A stretch of DNA of 64,000 bases from Branchipolynoe longqiensis (GCA_030323885.1 CM059197.1:28353178-28417177), one strand, 5' to 3'; shown: positions 11,334 to 21,589, numbered from the stretch's first letter. Program-made: numbers and translations. The notes: a model not told the origin generated them from the sequence alone.

Positions 11334-12029
11334 CCCTGTCACACTATGAGCTAACGAGCTAACGTGATCCTCACGTGGTCAATTTTTGTCATTACGTTGA
11401 TGTACGTTGGGTTACATTATGATGACATCGGAATGACATTAGACTGAGGTCGAGCTATGTCACGTTACGTTGTGTTACATAGGAGCGTCAAGGTTTTGAA
11501 CCTGTTCAAAACTTTCGACGTAACTCAAATGTAAGGGTTTAAGTTCACGGTACGTTCTGTACACGCTCGGTGAATGGCAATGATGTTAAACGGATGTCAG
11601 TCAAATGCTGCTCACTACGTTCTACTACATTCCACTATGTTGACCCACATTAAAGCTGGTGCAAACGTCCACATGGCATAATGGGAACATCAGGAGAACG
11701 TCAGGAGAATGTCAGGAGAATGTACGCTGAACGTACATCCAACATACGTTCAGCATTTTGCCAATGTTTAATGACGTAAGTAATATAAGGTAACGTAAAG
11801 CAACATAGTTCTGGCGATGGAATAATGTTCCTAACATTCCGTGAGCGTCATTACATTGTCCTCTCTCGTTGATTGACTCTACCACTATGCTTTATCGACG
11901 TTACGCTCTCGTCAACTACACTGCATCCACGTTCAACTTGTGCCCAAATTTGCATACTATGCCGAGAAGTTCAACGTTTTTCACGTTCTCCCTACACTGA
12001 CGTCGTTACGTCGTAGTGTGACAGGGCCT
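11334..12029. mobile_element. MITE family B, copy 2, inverted relative to copy 1
   Basis: CCCTGTCACACTATGA begins the element and TTACGTCGTAGTGTGACAGGG ends it, followed by TTAA at 12030-12033. The interior aligns with 703-1372 in reverse order; for example the complement of GCAAATTTAGGCACAAGTTG near 779 lies near 11935. Confidence 0.75.
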
Positions 12030-12033
12030 TTAA

Positions 12034-12619
12034 CAAGGACAACGGGCATTCACTACTGGAACATCACAGGGTACGGATCGGTTTCAAACTTTAACGCCGA
12101 ACGGTTAAGGACCATCTTCTGTTATTAAAACCCACCCTCCCATCCCAACAAATGCAGGTCTATTTGTAGGTCGCTTGGATGAGGCTGAGTGACTGAGGTG
12201 CTTCAAAAACGTTTGGTTTGCCGTAGTATGTTTACATGTGTCTCATTAGAGTTTTCATCCGTGCCCCAAAAAATAGTTAGATTCATTGGAGTCATTATTT
12301 TGTTTGGTAACTGTGACTTGAGTGTATGTCTAAGATATGTAATGCATGTTGACTTGGCCGGCATCAGGAGTTTACCTAACCGAAAGTAATTTCGATAAAA
12401 ACACTATACATTACAAATTGATAATATATTCATAAACCATATGGGTAAGTTGATGTTAATTGCAGCTGATAAGAAATACATGAAGCCATGTTAATAGTCA
12501 GTGGTTTGTGAAACAATGTTTATTGACCTTGAACATTGTTACTGATTTTCAATGAAAAAACACCTTGCACCTGAAATTAATGTTTGCAGTCCAAGGGTAA
12601 GAATACAAGTTCATGTACA
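12034..12619. other. Unassigned AT-rich stretch
   Basis: No gene or repeat boundary recognised. Confidence 0.6.
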
Positions 12620-12895
12620 CTATTTCTGTCTCCTGCGTCGTGAATTACCAATATATATAATATATATCCGTACCTCCACATATATCGGTACATATTTCTG
12701 ACTAATATATGTGATATATAACGCATTATATGAGTATAAATGCTTCGGGAACACATACTTATTAGTAGTACTATTATAATTATCATTAGTATTCCTCCAT
12801 AGGCGCCGTGATGGATTCCCCCAAGCCGGTGAAGTAATGTATTCGGGTAGCCCATCTCCCATCGCACACACTGGATTCATTTATATATATATAAC
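12620..12895 (-). repeat. Dispersed repeat R1, minus orientation
   Basis: On the minus strand it reads GGGCTACCCGAATACATTA, a G-rich block, ATGGAGGAATA, (AAT)-like stretch, GTTCCCGAAGCATTTATAC and TCACATATATTAG, matching the copies at 5330 and 58106. Confidence 0.6.
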
Positions 12896-13302
12896 TTGTA
12901 TTCAGGCCTGTATGCGGCTGTAAGGCAAGAAGGAGTCCGGCTACACTACTTCGATTCTGTTGACACCTCTGTGGTTCCCAGGTTCGATACCAGGGAGGCT
13001 CACAGCGCTGCACTCGCAGGCTGTGTCTGGTGCCCAAGGTGCACTGGACTCGCCATTCGGTCTCCAGTCGCACTCAATGCAAATACTGAGTTTAAAAAAA
13101 TTTAACGGTATCGCAATTGGCCCACCCAGATATCATTCTCACGTTAATTATTGATTGTTAAAAGTATTATTATTATTGAGACACATTAATCGATGCCAAT
13201 TGGTCATCGTTGATACCGCATACTACAATGCTATTTGATTATCATGTTGTTATTGTACTTGGTGCAATTGTAATAAACTGATATCGCCCTTTTTCATTAT
13301 TA
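12896..13302. other. Unassigned spacer ending in TA next to the large TIR element
   Basis: Nothing coding. TA at 13301-13302 directly precedes the left inverted repeat. Confidence 0.6.
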
Positions 13303-13590
13303 GTCAGGGGGCCAACTCACATAGGTGTGAAAGTGCGTACTAATGCAATTTTATTGCTGCTTGTGCTAGATAGGGTTATTGGTAGTGAGAATCAAGAGGG
13401 TGCCACTCTGGCACCCTTGAGCAATTTTTGTTATAAGCCGTTTTTGATATGACGTCATATTGGATCAAACTGGCATTTTTTGCGGCATTAGGGGGTAGTG
13501 TTCGTATATCAGCTATAGTATCAGTTCTAACTTAGCACTACATATCGTATACCAGAAGAAAGGATATTGAAGTACCGTTCTCATGGTGTA
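13303..13590 (+). repeat. Left terminal inverted repeat of the 4.26 kb element
   Basis: It pairs with 17272-17559 in reverse complement. Long shared words include GTGTGAAAGTGCGTACTAAT, GTGCCACTCTGGCACCC, TTAGGGGGTAGT and ATACCAGAAGAAAGGATATT. Identity is high with small indels. Similarity fades beyond about 13590. Confidence 0.85.
13398..13416. promoter_or_regulatory. Hairpin in the left TIR
   Basis: GGGTGCCA-CTC-TGGCACCC is a perfect 8 bp stem with a 3 base loop. The same hairpin is kept in the right repeat. Conservation in both ends suggests a protein-binding or processing site, but this is inference. Confidence 0.6.
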
Positions 13591-14074
13591 AAAATTATCA
13601 TTGTAGAGCAAATATACATGCCACAGTATACATTCACAAGCATTTGTCATTGGCAACTCAAACTGAAAAATATTGCGAAATACTCATTTCAGTGTGATAG
13701 TTTTGCTATTAAAATAATAATAAATGTAGTAGTTGTACCTCAAGTATGTATCAAATTTGAATAAGCAAGTCCCATCCTATTTAAACATTTAATGAAAACA
13801 ATATTAAACAAAGCAATTGATGGCTACATAAGTAAACCAAACTAAATGCGGAATAAGATCGGACATATGCAGAGATACACTTTTCAAAGATGAATTTGAA
13901 ATATGTCAAATGGCTTTTAACTACATTGTAGTATTTCTTTGGGAAATAGTACATAAACCAATATAACAAACAGACATGGTGTATTGTCTTATTCATTTAG
14001 GTTGCCATACGTGTCATACATAAAGCGTTTGTGACACGTCATTTCACATGATTCAGGTTTCAGGATCCAATCCA

Positions 14075-14908
14075 TCAGTCCTCTGCGTTTTCATCATCAT
14101 CGTCCTCGTCGTTCTCGTCGCCATCCATGAATGGGGCAGATTCATGTTTTGTGTGTTCGTTCGAACATCCCTCGTCTGCTCCGAATTTACAGTATGTCAT
14201 GCAGGAAAGCCCTCCTGCCCGAGAGCTGCACTTGAAGCTCCCACATGGCATGCTCAATTTGCAACCACATGCCACAAATTGCATGAGGGATGGTGGGGCA
14301 GCAGTGGAAGTGCCATTGACAGGGCAAAGAAGGGTTTTGTTCAACTCCAATCCATACTGACTAACATCAAGATCTGGTGAGTGTAGCTGGTCTGCCGCTC
14401 GCCATGTTAGTACTTGGATATGGGCTCTCTTGATGTGCTGTAGTGCAGCTTCGCTCGTTGGAGGAAGGCTCTTAATCTTTGGTGGATCCTTCTTTTTGCT
14501 GCACAGTAGATATCTCAGCCCATCTAGTGTTGACGCCACCACACCTCCATACAAATAGGACAAGAATTGGAAGCCTTCCCTTGTCCAGTCCTCTTCTGAT
14601 GCATCAGGATCTGCAAATGCCTGAAGTGGAACCTTAGATTTCAGTAGCATACTGCACACGGAAGCCTTCCCTTTGCCATATGGATACGATACGCTATCGC
14701 AGCAGTCGAATACTACATACGTGGTATACGGACGAGTGAATGAGGAAATGAATCCTTTGGCTAACATAGACATTGTTGCATTTTTTGGCCACTGGGTGGG
14801 GTAGATTGCCTCATTCCCGTCTATCAATTGCACATCAACTGTAGGTGGTGGTTCTTTGTAGGTGATGGCCAACTTCGACACCAGGACCGACTTGCTTCCC
14901 TTGCGCAT
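14075..14908 (-). pseudogene. C-terminal block with Cys-rich CxC-like tail
   Basis: A 277-codon open frame, the longest intact piece. It has ITYKEPPPTVDVQLIDG and VVFDCCDSVSYPYGKGK in its first third, SEAALQHIKRAHIQVLTW in the middle, then a Cys-rich module beginning CGCK and continuing with spaced cysteines (14175-14300). It ends in an Asp/Glu run. The module resembles the Cys-rich tails of TSO1/CXC type and of some transposases and probably binds zinc; this is inference. It overlaps the preceding block (14824-15183) in another frame, which marks a frameshift near 14905. Confidence 0.6.
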
Positions 14909-15183
14909 ATCTCCATAACGTCAAAGAGGGCAGTTGGCACTGGAGCCAATTCATACTCGAATAAGTCGGAAAGCTCCACATCTCTCTTCTGGGACACAAT
15001 TAGTAAACGTGCGTACAGCTTTTCCATATCGTATACACTGGAGTCCCCTGCCTTCATGTTCTTCTTCATTACTTCCATAGTTATGACAGTTTTCTTGAGA
15101 GGGACATAGAACCCATCAGGAAGCTTTCCTGTGAATTCAGCGGCCATGATTCCTCCTATGCTGACGGACTGATCCACGTTCAC
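14824..15183 (-). pseudogene. Central block with DLFEYELAPVPTALFD motif
   Basis: This block holds MEKLYARLLIVSQKRDVELSDLF, then ELAPVPTALFD, a very conserved stretch in the family (residues about 54-88). After FDVMEICAREASR the frame runs into nonsense, and the continuation KGSKSVLVSKLA lies in the next frame. Confidence 0.6.
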
Positions 15184-15311
15184 TTCATCTGCAGCTACGA
15201 GACCATTTATAATGTTATATACAATGGTTATGTGGCTTTAGTCAGGAGTGGATTGGTGTGGCGTTCGACTTCAAGGATAATCTTCTTCCTGTCTTCATTG
15301 TCAAGTTGTCA

Positions 15312-15830
15312 TCATTTCTTCCCTTCTTCTTTGTGTCTTCCTGTGCTGTCCTCCTGCTTGTCTTCCGTCTCATCGAATATGTTGTCCATCGCAAGTGAGA
15401 CAGCATTGCAGATGTGATATGATAAGGTCCACTCTGCCACTTGTTCATCTGACAATGACTTCCCCACCAAACCCCCCTTGGCCTTCCCATACCGGATGTA
15501 GGTTTGATCCCCAAACTGATCCAAGAAGACAAACATGTGATGACGACAAACATGTTCTCCTCTCAGGAAGGCATCTTGTAGTTCAGATTGAAGAGACGAT
15601 GCCATGTCTTGTAGGTGCCAGACGATATACTTGGCATAGTGCCAATGGCGTGCTGAAAAGAAGTATGGAACCATACTCTTCAAAGTGTACATGTGCAGGA
15701 GCCAGTCTCCATCTCGTTCAGCTTGCACATAGAGATGGCCGATCAGCAGTGGGATGATCAAGCAGTGCACCCAGAGTTGTGCTGTTTGTGACATGCAGAT
15801 CGTGTCTAGTTGCTCTTCTAGAGATTCCAC
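15312..15830 (-). pseudogene. Core block with GDWLLHMYTLKSMVPYFFSA motif
   Basis: Only the later part of the 15312-16082 frame matches the family, from about LEEQLDTICMSQTAQLW onward. Recognisable motifs are GDWLLHMYTLKSMVPYFFSA, YAKYIVWHLQDM, DQTYIRYGKAKGGLVG and WTLSYHICNAV. The residues before that are a shadow of the 15818-16114 block. It ends in a Glu/Lys-rich tail. Confidence 0.6.
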
Positions 15831-16114
15831 AGTAGTCTCCGTGTAGTCTCCGCTGAGATCAGTGGCCGCAGTAGTGCCACTACCACCATCCGTAAGCCCC
15901 GGAGCACCTTCGGCCATGCCTTGCCTTTCAGCATACTTCCTACGCCCTTGAATTCTGCTTGCAGAAGTTCCTTGAGTCCACTGCTGTTCATCAGGGTGCC
16001 GATGCATCCAACAAAAGACATTATGGTATGCATCCCTCCCAGACGAACAATCAAGCTCTTCCAGCGATCTGGATCCACCCACTTAACCTGCATGATGATC
16101 TTGTAAAGCTGCAT
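15818..16114 (-). pseudogene. Block with LGGMHTIMSFVGCIGTLMNSSG motif
   Basis: WVDPDRWKSLIVRLGGMHT, then FVGCIGTLMNSSGLKELLQ and RGLRMVVVALL, is the family's most conserved stretch. Continuity with the block ending at 16133 requires a frame change or short loss at about 16115-16135. Confidence 0.6.
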
Positions 16115-16132
16115 GTCTGCTGACAGATGGAT

Positions 16133-16510
16133 TTAGCGTTGTTGCCTTAGGGACTCTTCTATGAAAATCAGCGTGGTCAATATGGTTTTGGGGTGAGCAG
16201 GCGGTAGGTCAATGAGAGGACCGAATACAAAGTGGCTCGCCATACCAACAGCCCTGCCTTCTTCTCTGGATGAAGCTGTCATTGCTCCTGACCACTCTGG
16301 GATCGGTTCTTCGTCGTCTGTACTCTGTACGATGGACACGAGCCAAGCTAAGTCCCTCTCCATGGCTTTGTGGACGTTAGCAGTTGTCTTACACAGTAGG
16401 TCGTATGCGATTCCATATGTCAGGGCTACGTTGGGAGGATTGGGCTTTTTCTGTCCGTCAAACTGATACTTTTTGACAGCGGTCTTAGTCCCCATGTTGA
16501 TTGATTTCAT
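16133..16510 (-). pseudogene. Block with IPEWSG and FGPLIDLPPAHP motifs
   Basis: A 125-codon frame. Near its middle it has EEPIPEWSGAM and then FGPLIDLPPAHPKTILTTLIF, the family's entry into the conserved core. The N-terminal 60 residues are basic and poorly conserved. Confidence 0.55.
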
Positions 16511-16569
16511 GGCCTTTTTGGAGATCCTAGGTATATCGATCGCCAGTGGTTCCTATGCACTTTCGTTCC

Positions 16570-16749
16570 CTAGCAATATGTGTCTTTGATGTATAGCTGG
16601 ATACGCAGGACTTGGAGCCCAATATGGATCAAATCTTCACGTGATATGCTTGCAGAAATAATGTTTTTTATTCGCTGTTCCTTTCCATTAACGAGGGTTC
16701 CCTCCGTCTTGTTGCAGCCTGGGAAGAAACATTTTGCTGAGGATTCCAT
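16570..16749 (-). pseudogene. N-terminal Cys motif block
   Basis: From an ATG at 16749 the frame gives 59 residues beginning MESSAKCFFPGC and ending DTYC before a TAG at 16570-16572. Paired cysteines at residues 7 and 12 and a late Cys fit the zinc-finger-like N-terminus I associate with this family. It is too short for a domain search by eye to be conclusive. Confidence 0.45.
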
Positions 16750-17271
16750 TGTTCACGTCGGGTATCATCTATGATGGCTCACAGGTTCAAGCTAGGAGTA
16801 TATAAATCACTGTTTATATAGTTTGGAAATGAATATAATGGTCAAAACACCACTTCCATACCTTGTTTTACAGAATAGTAATATTTGTGTTTAAATAACG
16901 TCTGCAAACACAATAATGTCATAAGTCTTTGACGGTATCCAAGCTTAACCATATTTTGAACATTTTCAGTTTTGTTGATTGACATGTCCTGAACACTTTG
17001 ACAGACGACCAGGCATTGTTAAAATTGTTTTAGATGGGAATTTTACCTGAATAGCATATTCACACCTATACATTAATTAAATAGCCATGAATGAGACAAA
17101 TAAATTGTCTGCAAGTGACATATTATTTTCTTTATTATCGGGATTAGTTTTTCCACAAAAAAATGTACATTTTGATTACCGTGAGTTGGCAGTAATAATT
17201 CCTTTTGAGCCTTTCTGCATTTACACATTTGTATCATACATAGAAGTTTTATACATCAGGAGAAAGGTACT
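16750..17271. other. Non-coding interior of the TIR element
   Basis: AT-rich sequence between the presumed start codon and the right inverted repeat. It is the natural place for a promoter on the minus strand, but I cannot identify a TATA box with confidence. Confidence 0.5.
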
Positions 17272-17559
17272 TCAATATCCTTTCTTCTGGTATAATATAT
17301 GTAGTGCTAAGTGAATTAGAAATGATACTACAGCTGATATACGAAGACTACCCCCTAATGTAGAACGGCACAAAAATGCTGGTTTGATCCAATATGACAT
17401 CATATCAAAAACGGGTTATACAAAAAATTGCTCAAGGGTGCCAGAGTGGCACCCTCCTGATTCTCAAAATATAGGTATATGACTATCACAATCTGCAATA
17501 AAATTGCATTAGTACGCACTTTCACACCTAAGGCTGTTTTGGGCCTTTGGCCCCCTGAC
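17272..17559 (-). repeat. Right terminal inverted repeat of the 4.26 kb element
   Basis: Reverse complement partner of 13303-13590. The GGGTGCCA-GAG-TGGCACCC hairpin lies at 17436-17454. The extreme end has an extra GGCCTTTGG...CCAAAACAGCC-like insertion relative to the left repeat. Confidence 0.85.
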
Positions 17560-17561
17560 TA

Positions 17562-17965
17562 TATATATGTCACCACCTTTTGCTTACATATATATATATA
17601 TATATATATAAATAATCTTATAATCTGAGAACAAATTATAAGTTGAAGTTCGAATAAATAAACTAATAATCATAAATAACTGGCTGCAGACTGCCGTAAT
17701 AGCCTCGTCCATCTTGGAAGCTGAGCAGAGCTCCGATTAATGACCTAGTTAAGTTTGATGCATCGCAGTGCTAAGCTTCTCTATGTGAGATGGCACTCTT
17801 TAAAGTGTCTCATAAAACGGCGTCATCTAGGTGATGCCGCGTCAATTGCTTTCACGCGTTGTCACGTGACACAGAAAGACAGCACAGGGAAATGCAGTAA
17901 CATGTCTGTGCGCATAGACGTGTGTGGAAGGTGTGAGCAGAAACCGTCAGGTGAGGAGGTGGACA
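17562..17965. other. (TA)n and unassigned sequence
   Basis: A TA microsatellite lies at 17586-17610. The rest has no gene. Confidence 0.6.
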
Positions 17966-18312
17966 TCATGTTGGTTGGTTTTTGGAGTTTTAAGTCCTGG
18001 CAACATCTAAGGTCATATCAGGATGGGTACCGACTTGTGACAGTCTGCGCTCATCATGACTTTATAGTGCTGCCCCACTGGGAGACCAGTCATCCAGCAC
18101 CATGACCCAATGTCCCACTCCGTCAGATTATCCTGACACTGAGCCAACCAGTCCTCGCTCTGTGCTAATCATGCCGAATGCCTGGCTAGGAAGTGAGATG
18201 TATCAGCTAAGTCATTGGTTTGACTTGACCAGGGTTCGAACCTGTATGCTCGAATCACATGATCTACACAAGTGCGAGACGAATGTTCAACCCATTAGGC
18301 CATCCCGTCTGG
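17966..18312 (-). mobile_element. SINE, head H2 with long tail T1, minus strand
   Basis: Read on the minus strand: head GGGATGGCCTAATGGGTTG ... GGTTCGAACC (B-box-like), body CAAACCAATGACTT ... GTGTCAGGATAAT ... GGGGCAGCACTATAAAG, tail GATATGACCTTAGATGTTG. Nearly full length. Confidence 0.8.
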
Positions 18313-18369
18313 TGCTCTTGTGCAGGTTCATTGTATGTATAGGGGGGAGCTCGATGAATAGGATGTCCC

Positions 18370-18690
18370 GGTTTCTCAACCCTTGAAATCTCAATTCGAG
18401 TACTTGTGTTGACATATATTTCTAAAAGAATGGCAACACAAATGAGGAGAAAAATAATTAATTGCAAATGGAATGCATAAATACTGCAGTAGTCTGCACT
18501 GACTCGTCACTGTCAGGGAATGAGCAACATAGGCAGGTTCATATATAGGGTGATTACATTACACAACCCCTGCAATCTCCATTCGAGCACTTGCGTCAAA
18601 ATATATTTCTAAAAGTAGGTCAACAAAAATGAGGAGAAAAATAATTAATTGGAAATGGAATGCGTAAATACTGTAGTGCTTTATAGTATA
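18370..18690. repeat. Two-copy tandem duplication, about 188 bp offset
   Basis: ATATATTTCTAAAAG ... GAGGAGAAAAATAATTAATT ... AAATGGAATGC.TAAATACTG occurs near 18410-18485 and again near 18598-18673. Non-coding. Confidence 0.75.
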
Positions 18691-18942
18691 TTTTATAGTG
18701 CTGCCCCACTGTGACAGTAGGCCGTTACCACCATGACCTGATATCCCACTCAGCCACAGTATCCTGACACTGAACCAACCAGTCCTTGTCATATCGTAAT
18801 CATTCTGAGTGCCTGGCTGGGAAGCGACAAGTATCAATTTTGAAGTCATTGTTTTGACTCGACCAGGGGTTGAACCCATGGGTTCGAATCCCACGATCTA
18901 CCAAGACGGGAGACGGGCGCTCAACTGATTCGGCCAGTGAAT
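18690..18942 (-). mobile_element. SINE H2, 3'-truncated, minus strand
   Basis: It has the H2 head (GGTTCGAACCCATGGGTTCAA-like double B box) and body on the minus strand. It breaks at GGGGCAGCACTATAAA and lacks the terminal tail. Confidence 0.7.
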
Positions 18943-19394
18943 GACGTTCCTCTGTTGGTAGATGATTACGTTAATAAGCGTGGCTTTTATAACCGAATTA
19001 ACTTTGAGAATCCCCATAGATCACGGCTCCCTGCGGAGAGCGCCTGACGGTTAGGTCAATAATGGCTGATGGTGAAGGGGTGTGATGATCGAACCACGTC
19101 CTCTGCTGGCCATAAATCTAGCATTGAGAATTCATGCCAGAGGAGATGATGATGATGATGATGATGTTGCACTATAAACAATGTCGGGCAAGAGGAAACT
19201 ACCTTGCCATATCTATCGATAAGGGCGTTTTAAATGAGTTGTTTTTTCATTGTAAGTTGGAGTTTTGCTTCATATATATGGGCACTATAATCCATTATGG
19301 GAATATAAACCAGGGAAGTGTTTTTACTCGAATGGATTTTATTCATCGAATACTATCTCGTCAGTGCCAGAGCACTGTTCCTCCGGCCATGCAG
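18943..19394. other. Unassigned, with (GAT)n
   Basis: (GAT)n lies at 19143-19167. No gene. A 93-codon frame here has no recognisable motif and is broken by the following repeat element. Confidence 0.5.
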
Positions 19395-19915
19395 TCCAAT
19401 GGGGACCTTTCATGAGCCATTTCTCCCGCTATACACTTGGTGGCAGCACCCATTGCCGGTCCAAGTCGGCCATCATGGTTGGATAGAAGGGTGTAGGTGT
19501 GTGTGTGTGATGGTAGTGTAGATGTGTGGTGGAGATGGTGGTGGGAGTTTAGGGATGTGGTGGGTGTCTAGATATGTGTGTGGTGAGGGTGTAGGTGTTT
19601 GTTGAGTACGGGTCTAGGTGTGTTGAGGGTACACATACACCAACATCCTCACCACACCCCTACACCTCCACAACACATCCACCACACAAACATATGCCCC
19701 CACCACACACCCACCACACACACCTACACCCCAACCACACCATACCCACTCACCACACACCCCTACACCCCCACCACACACCCCTAAATCCCCCCACACA
19801 CCCACCACACACACCAGAATCCTCACCACACCCCGACACCTCCACAACACATGAGACCGGCATGGTGCGCCATCTGATGAGAGAGTGATGCAAACTGAAA
19901 GGTCCCATTTCATTG
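19395..19915. mobile_element. Fold-back element with an inverted GT/CA minisatellite
   Basis: The outer arms CAATGGGGACCTTTCATG...GCCGGTC (19398-19465) and GACCGGC...CTGAAAGGTCCCATTTCATTG (19855-19917) are imperfect inverted repeats. The left interior is GT-rich (GGTGTAGGTGTGTG..., 19490-19635) and the right interior CA-rich (CCACCACACACCC..., 19636-19850), so the arms continue as a strand-switched minisatellite able to fold into a long hairpin. The open frames here are repeat artefacts. Confidence 0.6.
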
Positions 19916-20334
19916 ATACATAAATGAAACTATCAGTTGTAATAGTAACTGCATGAAAATCCTGTTTGATACTAAAAATATTGTACATATTATAAATGAA
20001 ATATCAGCTGTAGTAGTAACTGTGTACAATTCCAGTTCAATAAAAGTATCCTGCATTCGGGGAATAGGCATATGGTATTGCATGGTTCTAGGATGTTCTG
20101 TAAGGATTTGTTGTCCTTCTTTCCTTCATTAATACCATCGGTTCTTTGTCTCATGAAGACCGTCGTGTAAGGGACTTATTCTGCATTACATCAGAGCCTA
20201 TTTATCCTTTCGGCCACACCGGCGCCACCTGCAAGTGGTCACTATCGCCTTCTGACCGTCAGAGATGGTCGGATTTTAATCTGTCATTAATGGAGTTGTA
20301 ATAATTCTGTCAATATTACGATCTTATTCCATTC

Positions 20335-20410
20335 AGTGCCCCGTCATGATATGCCCTTAGATGTTGCCAGGACGTAAAACTGCAACAACCAACCAACCAA
20401 CCAAGCCGTT
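20335..20410 (+). mobile_element. SINE tail T1 fragment
   Basis: GTCATGATATGCCCTTAGATG, then TTGCCAGGACGTAAAACTGCAACAA and a (CCAA)n end. The head and body are missing, as expected for a 5'-truncated SINE. Confidence 0.65.
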
Positions 20411-20427
20411 CAGTGTTGAGCTTTACT

Positions 20428-20430
<3 letters not shown>

Positions 20431-20466
<36 letters not shown>
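20431..20466. repeat. (TA)n microsatellite
   Basis: An uninterrupted TA run of about 18 repeats; the Tyr-Ile frames across it are artefacts. Confidence 0.9.
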
Positions 20467-20468
<2 letters not shown>

Positions 20469-20526
20469 TCTGTCTTGGTATCTGCTGTCTTCTCTCTTGG
20501 ACGTACTAACCAAAGTAGGACAGTAC

Positions 20527-20840
20527 CGGACGGTATAGTCGAATTGGTTAGGGGCACTTGCTTCCCGTGCTTAATGTAGTGGGTAGTGGGTTCAAATCCC
20601 TGCAGACCTGAAGGAATGATTTACAGAACCACTAGCCCCGTGTCGGGTATTACTAGGATAGGACCAGAATTGTCGTGCTCAGTATCAGCATAATGTGAAT
20701 GACTGGGATATCTGATCATGGTGCGGGCGACGTCGCCTAGCAGTGGGGCAACACCATCAAGACGACATCAGTGTTCCGTGTCACAAGCCGCTACCTGTCT
20801 GGATAGATATTACTAGGACACAAACCCCAACAAACAGACA
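20527..20840 (+). mobile_element. tRNA-derived SINE, head H3 (Pro/Leu-like arrangement)
   Basis: The head GACGGTATAGTCGAATTGGTTAGGGGC and GGGTTCAAATCCCTGC form A-box-like and B-box-like segments. The body follows the H1/H2 SINE plan (ATTACTAGGATAGGAC ... TCAGCATAATGTGAATGACTGGGATAT ... GGGGCAACACCATCAAG) but is clearly diverged. It ends in CCCCAACAAACAGACAAC. An older or distinct subfamily. A related tail fragment is at 25266-25345. Confidence 0.65.
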
Positions 20841-21035
20841 ACAAAATCAAAGCAATGCTGGCTTCATGAAATGTCTAGAATTGTCTACTTTGGAAGCCAC
20901 TGGAACCTGAAAATGGTTCTCACTGCTATTGCGCATACAACAATTAAGTAGTGTGAACAAATCACAACGACCATCGCAAATTAGGCATCGACCCTTTATG
21001 AAGTCCTTAGTTGTTCTTCTCTCTGTTGTCTGTTG

Positions 21036-21240
21036 TGGCTGGTTCATCAAAGGCTGTGGTATGTGCTGTCCTGTCTGGGGGAAATTGCATATAAAAGACT
21101 CCTTTCTGCTTACCGGAAAGAATAGCCTATATGGCAGCAGCGGGTTTCCACCAAAGACATATGTCAGAATGACCATGTTTGATGCCCAATAGCCGATGAT
21201 AAAAATCAATGTGTTCGTTAAATAAAACAAACTTTCTGTC
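21036..21240 (+). mobile_element. Mollusc-type SINE, 3' part (family S-M, copy 2)
   Basis: GGTTCATCAAAGGCTGTGGT, TGCTGTCCTGTCTGGGGGA, ATATAAAAGACTCCTTTCTG, GGGTTTCC, CCAATAGCCGATGAT and TTAAATAAAACAAACTTTC are present in family order. It is head-less. Confidence 0.8.
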
Positions 21241-21394
21241 TCTGCTACAGACGGGACTGAATCTCTTATTTTCATGATGCAAGGCTTATCCATATCAGGA
21301 AGACGGAATGGGACCTTCCTGACAAGTTATGATGCAAATGGATATTCATTTGAGGAAGACACATTACAGGGCCAAACAAAGTTGTGGGGGATGG

Positions 21395-21589
21395 GCAAAG
21401 AAATAATGAAATGATGAAATGATGGAATGATGAAATGATGAAATGGTGAAATGGTGAAATGGTGAAATGGTGAATCGGTGAAACGGTGAAACGGGGAAAC
21501 GGTGAAACGGTAAGACGGTGAGACGGTGAGACGGTGACACGGTGTCACATTGACACGGTGGCACGGTGACATGGTGACACGGTGATATG
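21395..21589. repeat. Octamer array GAAATGGT, left part
   Basis: An eight-base unit GAAATGGT drifts along the array to GAAACGGT, GAGACGGT and GACACGGT. The array resumes at 21998 after element G1. Ser/His/Phe-rich frames here are artefacts. Confidence 0.85.

Larger units (their letters stand above)
14050..16749 (-). pseudogene. Broken gene of an uncharacterised multi-domain metazoan family
   Basis: Homologous blocks run in order on the minus strand but shift frame several times. They are a short Cys-containing N-terminus, a block with PEWSG and FGPLIDLPPAHP, a block with LGGMHTIMSFVGCIG, a block with GDWLLHMYTLKSMVPYFFSA, a block with VELSDLFEYELAPVPTALFD, and a block with TYVVFDCCDSVS ending in a Cys-rich tail and acidic C-terminus. 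I know this arrangement from many unnamed proteins in cnidarian, mollusc and lancelet genomes; I know no experimental function. Some frame changes could be introns, but at least one internal stop (16570-16572) and several shifts make a decayed copy more likely. Its place inside paired TIRs argues that the family is transposon-borne. Confidence 0.65.
13303..17559 (-). mobile_element. 4.26 kb TIR element carrying an uncharacterised metazoan gene family
   Basis: The unit begins GTCAGGGGGCC and ends GGCCCCCTGAC, with TA on both sides (13301-13302, 17560-17561). If the ends are TAGTCAGG and CCTGACTA, a 3 bp TAT duplication also fits. The terminal inverted repeats are about 285 bp and each holds a hairpin. 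The only coding remains run on the minus strand from 16749 to about 14050, a broken gene of an uncharacterised high-copy metazoan family. No known transposase, reverse transcriptase or recombinase motif is visible. Either the encoded protein is the mobilising enzyme of an undescribed transposon group, or it is cargo of a non-autonomous element. Confidence 0.7.

Noticed and set aside
13386..13420. Rho-independent terminator at GGGTGCCA hairpin
   Set aside because: The genome is eukaryotic, the hairpin lies within a TIR, and it is present in both ends.
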